Assembly: GCA_009861545.1 (NCBI GenBank)
Contig: VXME01000014.1
Coordinates: forward strand, 1 to 36,052
DNA from: Acidobacteriota bacterium
Lineage (GTDB): Bacteria > Acidobacteriota > Vicinamibacteria > Vicinamibacterales > UBA8438
Length of the DNA stretch: 36,052 bases
Reading direction: 5' to 3'
Under the pieces are notes generated by a model that had not been told where the DNA came from, made no database searches, and saw only the letters and a program-made list of their open reading frames with translations. Below, piece after piece: positions 34,657 to 36,052 of this stretch. The position numbers were made by a program, and so were the translations under genes. Within the stretch, counting starts at the first letter, position 1. Every line of letters begins with the position of its first letter.

Positions 34657-36052
34657 CTCCCTGCCGCACTGGACCCTCCGCTCGGAGCATTCGGGAGCTT
34701 TCCTGCGCCTACAGCGCCTAGTGACAGGCCGGGCGTCGTTCACACTGTGCTTTCTCACCTACTCGGACAGCGTCTATCGCGACGAAGTCGCCGGTTTTCT
34801 GGAGGGACGGCTGAACGCCCACGTGATGGTTAACATCGATCCCGAGGAACGCATTGGTACGGAGGTTCTCTTCGATCGGCTGAGTGAGGGTCCAGACAGC
34901 GGGTCGGCGCAGCTCACGGGTCTGGAATCCTGGCCCGAGAGTCTCGATGATCTGTTGGGCCGCCTCAATCAACGCAGGGAGGCGCTCGCGGAGAGGTGCC
35001 CACGCCCACTGCTATGTTGGGTGCTGTCCAGCAACTTGGAGAAGGTCGCAAGGCGCGCCGCAGACCTTTGGGATTGGCGGTCCGGAGTGTTCGACTTCAC
35101 GTTGCCGCCAACGGCAGCGGGCACCGACGTGCCTCAGCCTCAGTTCGATGGTCCGGCAGTGCACGCATCCGACCGACAGGTGCGCATCAAGAGACTTCAA
35201 GAGTATCTGGCAACTCGCTCCCTGTTGCGTCCGACTGACGTGGACCTGTTGCTCGATCTGGGCGACCTGCAAGGATCGCTCGGCAACATGACAGAAGCGG
35301 AAGCCGCCTACTCGCGCGCGCGGGAGGCACTCGCGACGCTGGATGACCGCAGACGCCGCGCAATCACAGAGACGAAGGTCGCTGGTATTCTTCAGGCGCG
35401 TGGGAAGCTGGACGACGCCGTTAGAATCCTGACCGAACAACTGCACGTCTTTGAACAACTTGGCGACATCCGCTACCGCGCCCTCACTCATGGCCGAATC
35501 GCCGATATCCTCCAAGTGCGCGGACAACTCGACGAAGCCCTCAGAATCCGAACCGAAGAGGAGTTACCCGCCTACGAACGACTTGGTGACGTCCGCCTGC
35601 GCGCCATCACCCAGGGCCAGATCGCCGACATCCTCTACGTGCGCGGGCAACTCGACGAGGCCTTACGGATCCGAACCGAGGAACAACTGCCCGTCCTTGA
35701 ACAACTCGGCGACATCCGCTCGCGAGCCATCGCCCAGGGCAGAATCGCGGACATCCTCTTCGCGCGAGGAGAACTCGACGAAGCCCTCAGAATCCGAACC
35801 GAAGAACAACTACCCGTCTACGAAAAACTCGGCGATATCCGCTCGCGAGCCATCGCCCAGGGCAGGATCGCCGACATCCTCCAAGTGCGCGGGCAACTCG
35901 ACGAAGCCCTCAGAATCCGAACTGAAGAAGAGCTACCGGTCTACAAACAACTCGGCGACATCCACTCGCTGGCCTTCACCCAGGGCCAAATCGCCGACAT
36001 CCTCCAGGAGCGTGGACAACTCGACGAAGCCCTCAGAATCCGGACCGAAGAA
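34637..36052 (+). CDS. TPR-repeat protein with N-terminal domain, runs off the window
   Basis: This open frame starts at ATG 34637, 20 bases inside the ATPase gene, and continues 472 codons to the end without a stop. Residues 1-180 form an unrecognised domain (RLVTGRASFTLCFLTYSDSV, then LLCWVLSSNLEKVARRAADL, then DWRSGVFDFTL). From about residue 249 the protein is built of TPR-like units of 41 residues with consensus ADILQVRGQLDEALRIRTEE followed by ELPVYEQLGDIRSRAIAQGQ. Six units (the last partial) are visible, and the first is 40 residues. The near-identity of the copies suggests recent tandem duplication. It is co-transcribed with the ATPase. Such arrays usually bind protein partners or act as sensor domains. 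Confidence 0.85.
   Translation, partial: MKPATDSSLPHWTLRSEHSGAFLRLQRLVTGRASFTLCFLTYSDSVYRDEVAGFLEGRLNAHVMVNIDPEERIGTEVLFDRLSEGPDSGSAQLTGLESWPESLDDLLGRLNQRREALAERCPRPLLCWVLSSNLEKVARRAADLWDWRSGVFDFTLPPTAAGTDVPQPQFDGPAVHASDRQVRIKRLQEYLATRSLLRPTDVDLLLDLGDLQGSLGNMTEAEAAYSRAREALATLDDRRRRAITETKVAGILQARGKLDDAVRILTEQLHVFEQLGDIRYRALTHGRIADILQVRGQLDEALRIRTEEELPAYERLGDVRLRAITQGQIADILYVRGQLDEALRIRTEEQLPVLEQLGDIRSRAIAQGRIADILFARGELDEALRIRTEEQLPVYEKLGDIRSRAIAQGRIADILQVRGQLDEALRIRTEEELPVYKQLGDIHSLAFTQGQIADILQERGQLDEALRIRTEE
35381..36052 (+). repeat. Tandem 123-base repeats within the TPR gene
   Basis: The motif gcc-gac-atc-ctc recurs at 35501, 35624, 35747, 35870 and 35993, exactly 123 bases apart, with a diverged first unit at 35381 (120 bases before the next). 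The copies are highly similar at the nucleotide level, including long identical runs around the GACGAAGCCCTCAGAATC core. The array runs to the window edge, so total copy number is unknown and assembly collapse is possible. Confidence 0.9.

Overview
The window is a GC-rich chromosomal segment from a Gram-negative bacterium. A PQQ-dependent dehydrogenase, a large TonB-dependent receptor with a carboxypeptidase-regulatory-like N-terminal domain, and a compact phoH-ybeY-corC-era gene string together suggest an Acidobacteriota-type genome (inference from gene content; no rRNA or other phylogenetic marker is present).

Layout. (1) 1-1430: a tyrosine recombinase gene on the minus strand with two imperfect direct repeats upstream. 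(2) 1433-13146: core genes. These are a periplasmic PQQ enzyme, the MgtE magnesium transporter, the chained phoH>ybeY>corC>era block whose genes overlap by four bases each, aspS and hisS, then moaA on the plus strand. (3) 13202-26499: an accessory island. A type I restriction-modification locus on the minus strand is split. hsdM (13202-14716) is separated from hsdS and hsdR (20823-25144) by about 6.1 kb of plus-strand genes. These are a HicAB toxin-antitoxin pair, a HigA antitoxin preceded by a decayed higB, a tightly packed four-gene run (190-aa unknown protein, QueC-like PP-loop enzyme, XRE-ImmA metalloprotease regulator, PIN nuclease), and a frameshifted gene for a protein with a C-terminal membrane segment. 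hsdR, hsdS and that last gene each carry one small indel that breaks the frame. A GNAT acetyltransferase and a Phd/VapC-type toxin-antitoxin pair lie upstream of hsdR on the same strand. (4) 26696-30326: the TonB-dependent receptor and a DUF3052-type protein with a receiver-like N-terminus. (5) 30483-33224: a ParDE pair whose toxin stop codon overlaps the start of an ADP-forming acyl-CoA synthetase. (6) 33292-36052: a P-loop ATPase overlapping a gene that runs off the window and encodes nearly identical 41-residue TPR-like repeats.

The most interesting parts are the QueC-like/ImmA/PIN operon inside the split and damaged restriction locus, and the ATPase-TPR pair at the right end. Both look like candidate phage-defence or stress-response modules. 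Their functions are inferred from domains and context only. No tRNA, rRNA, CRISPR array or intact insertion sequence was recognised.
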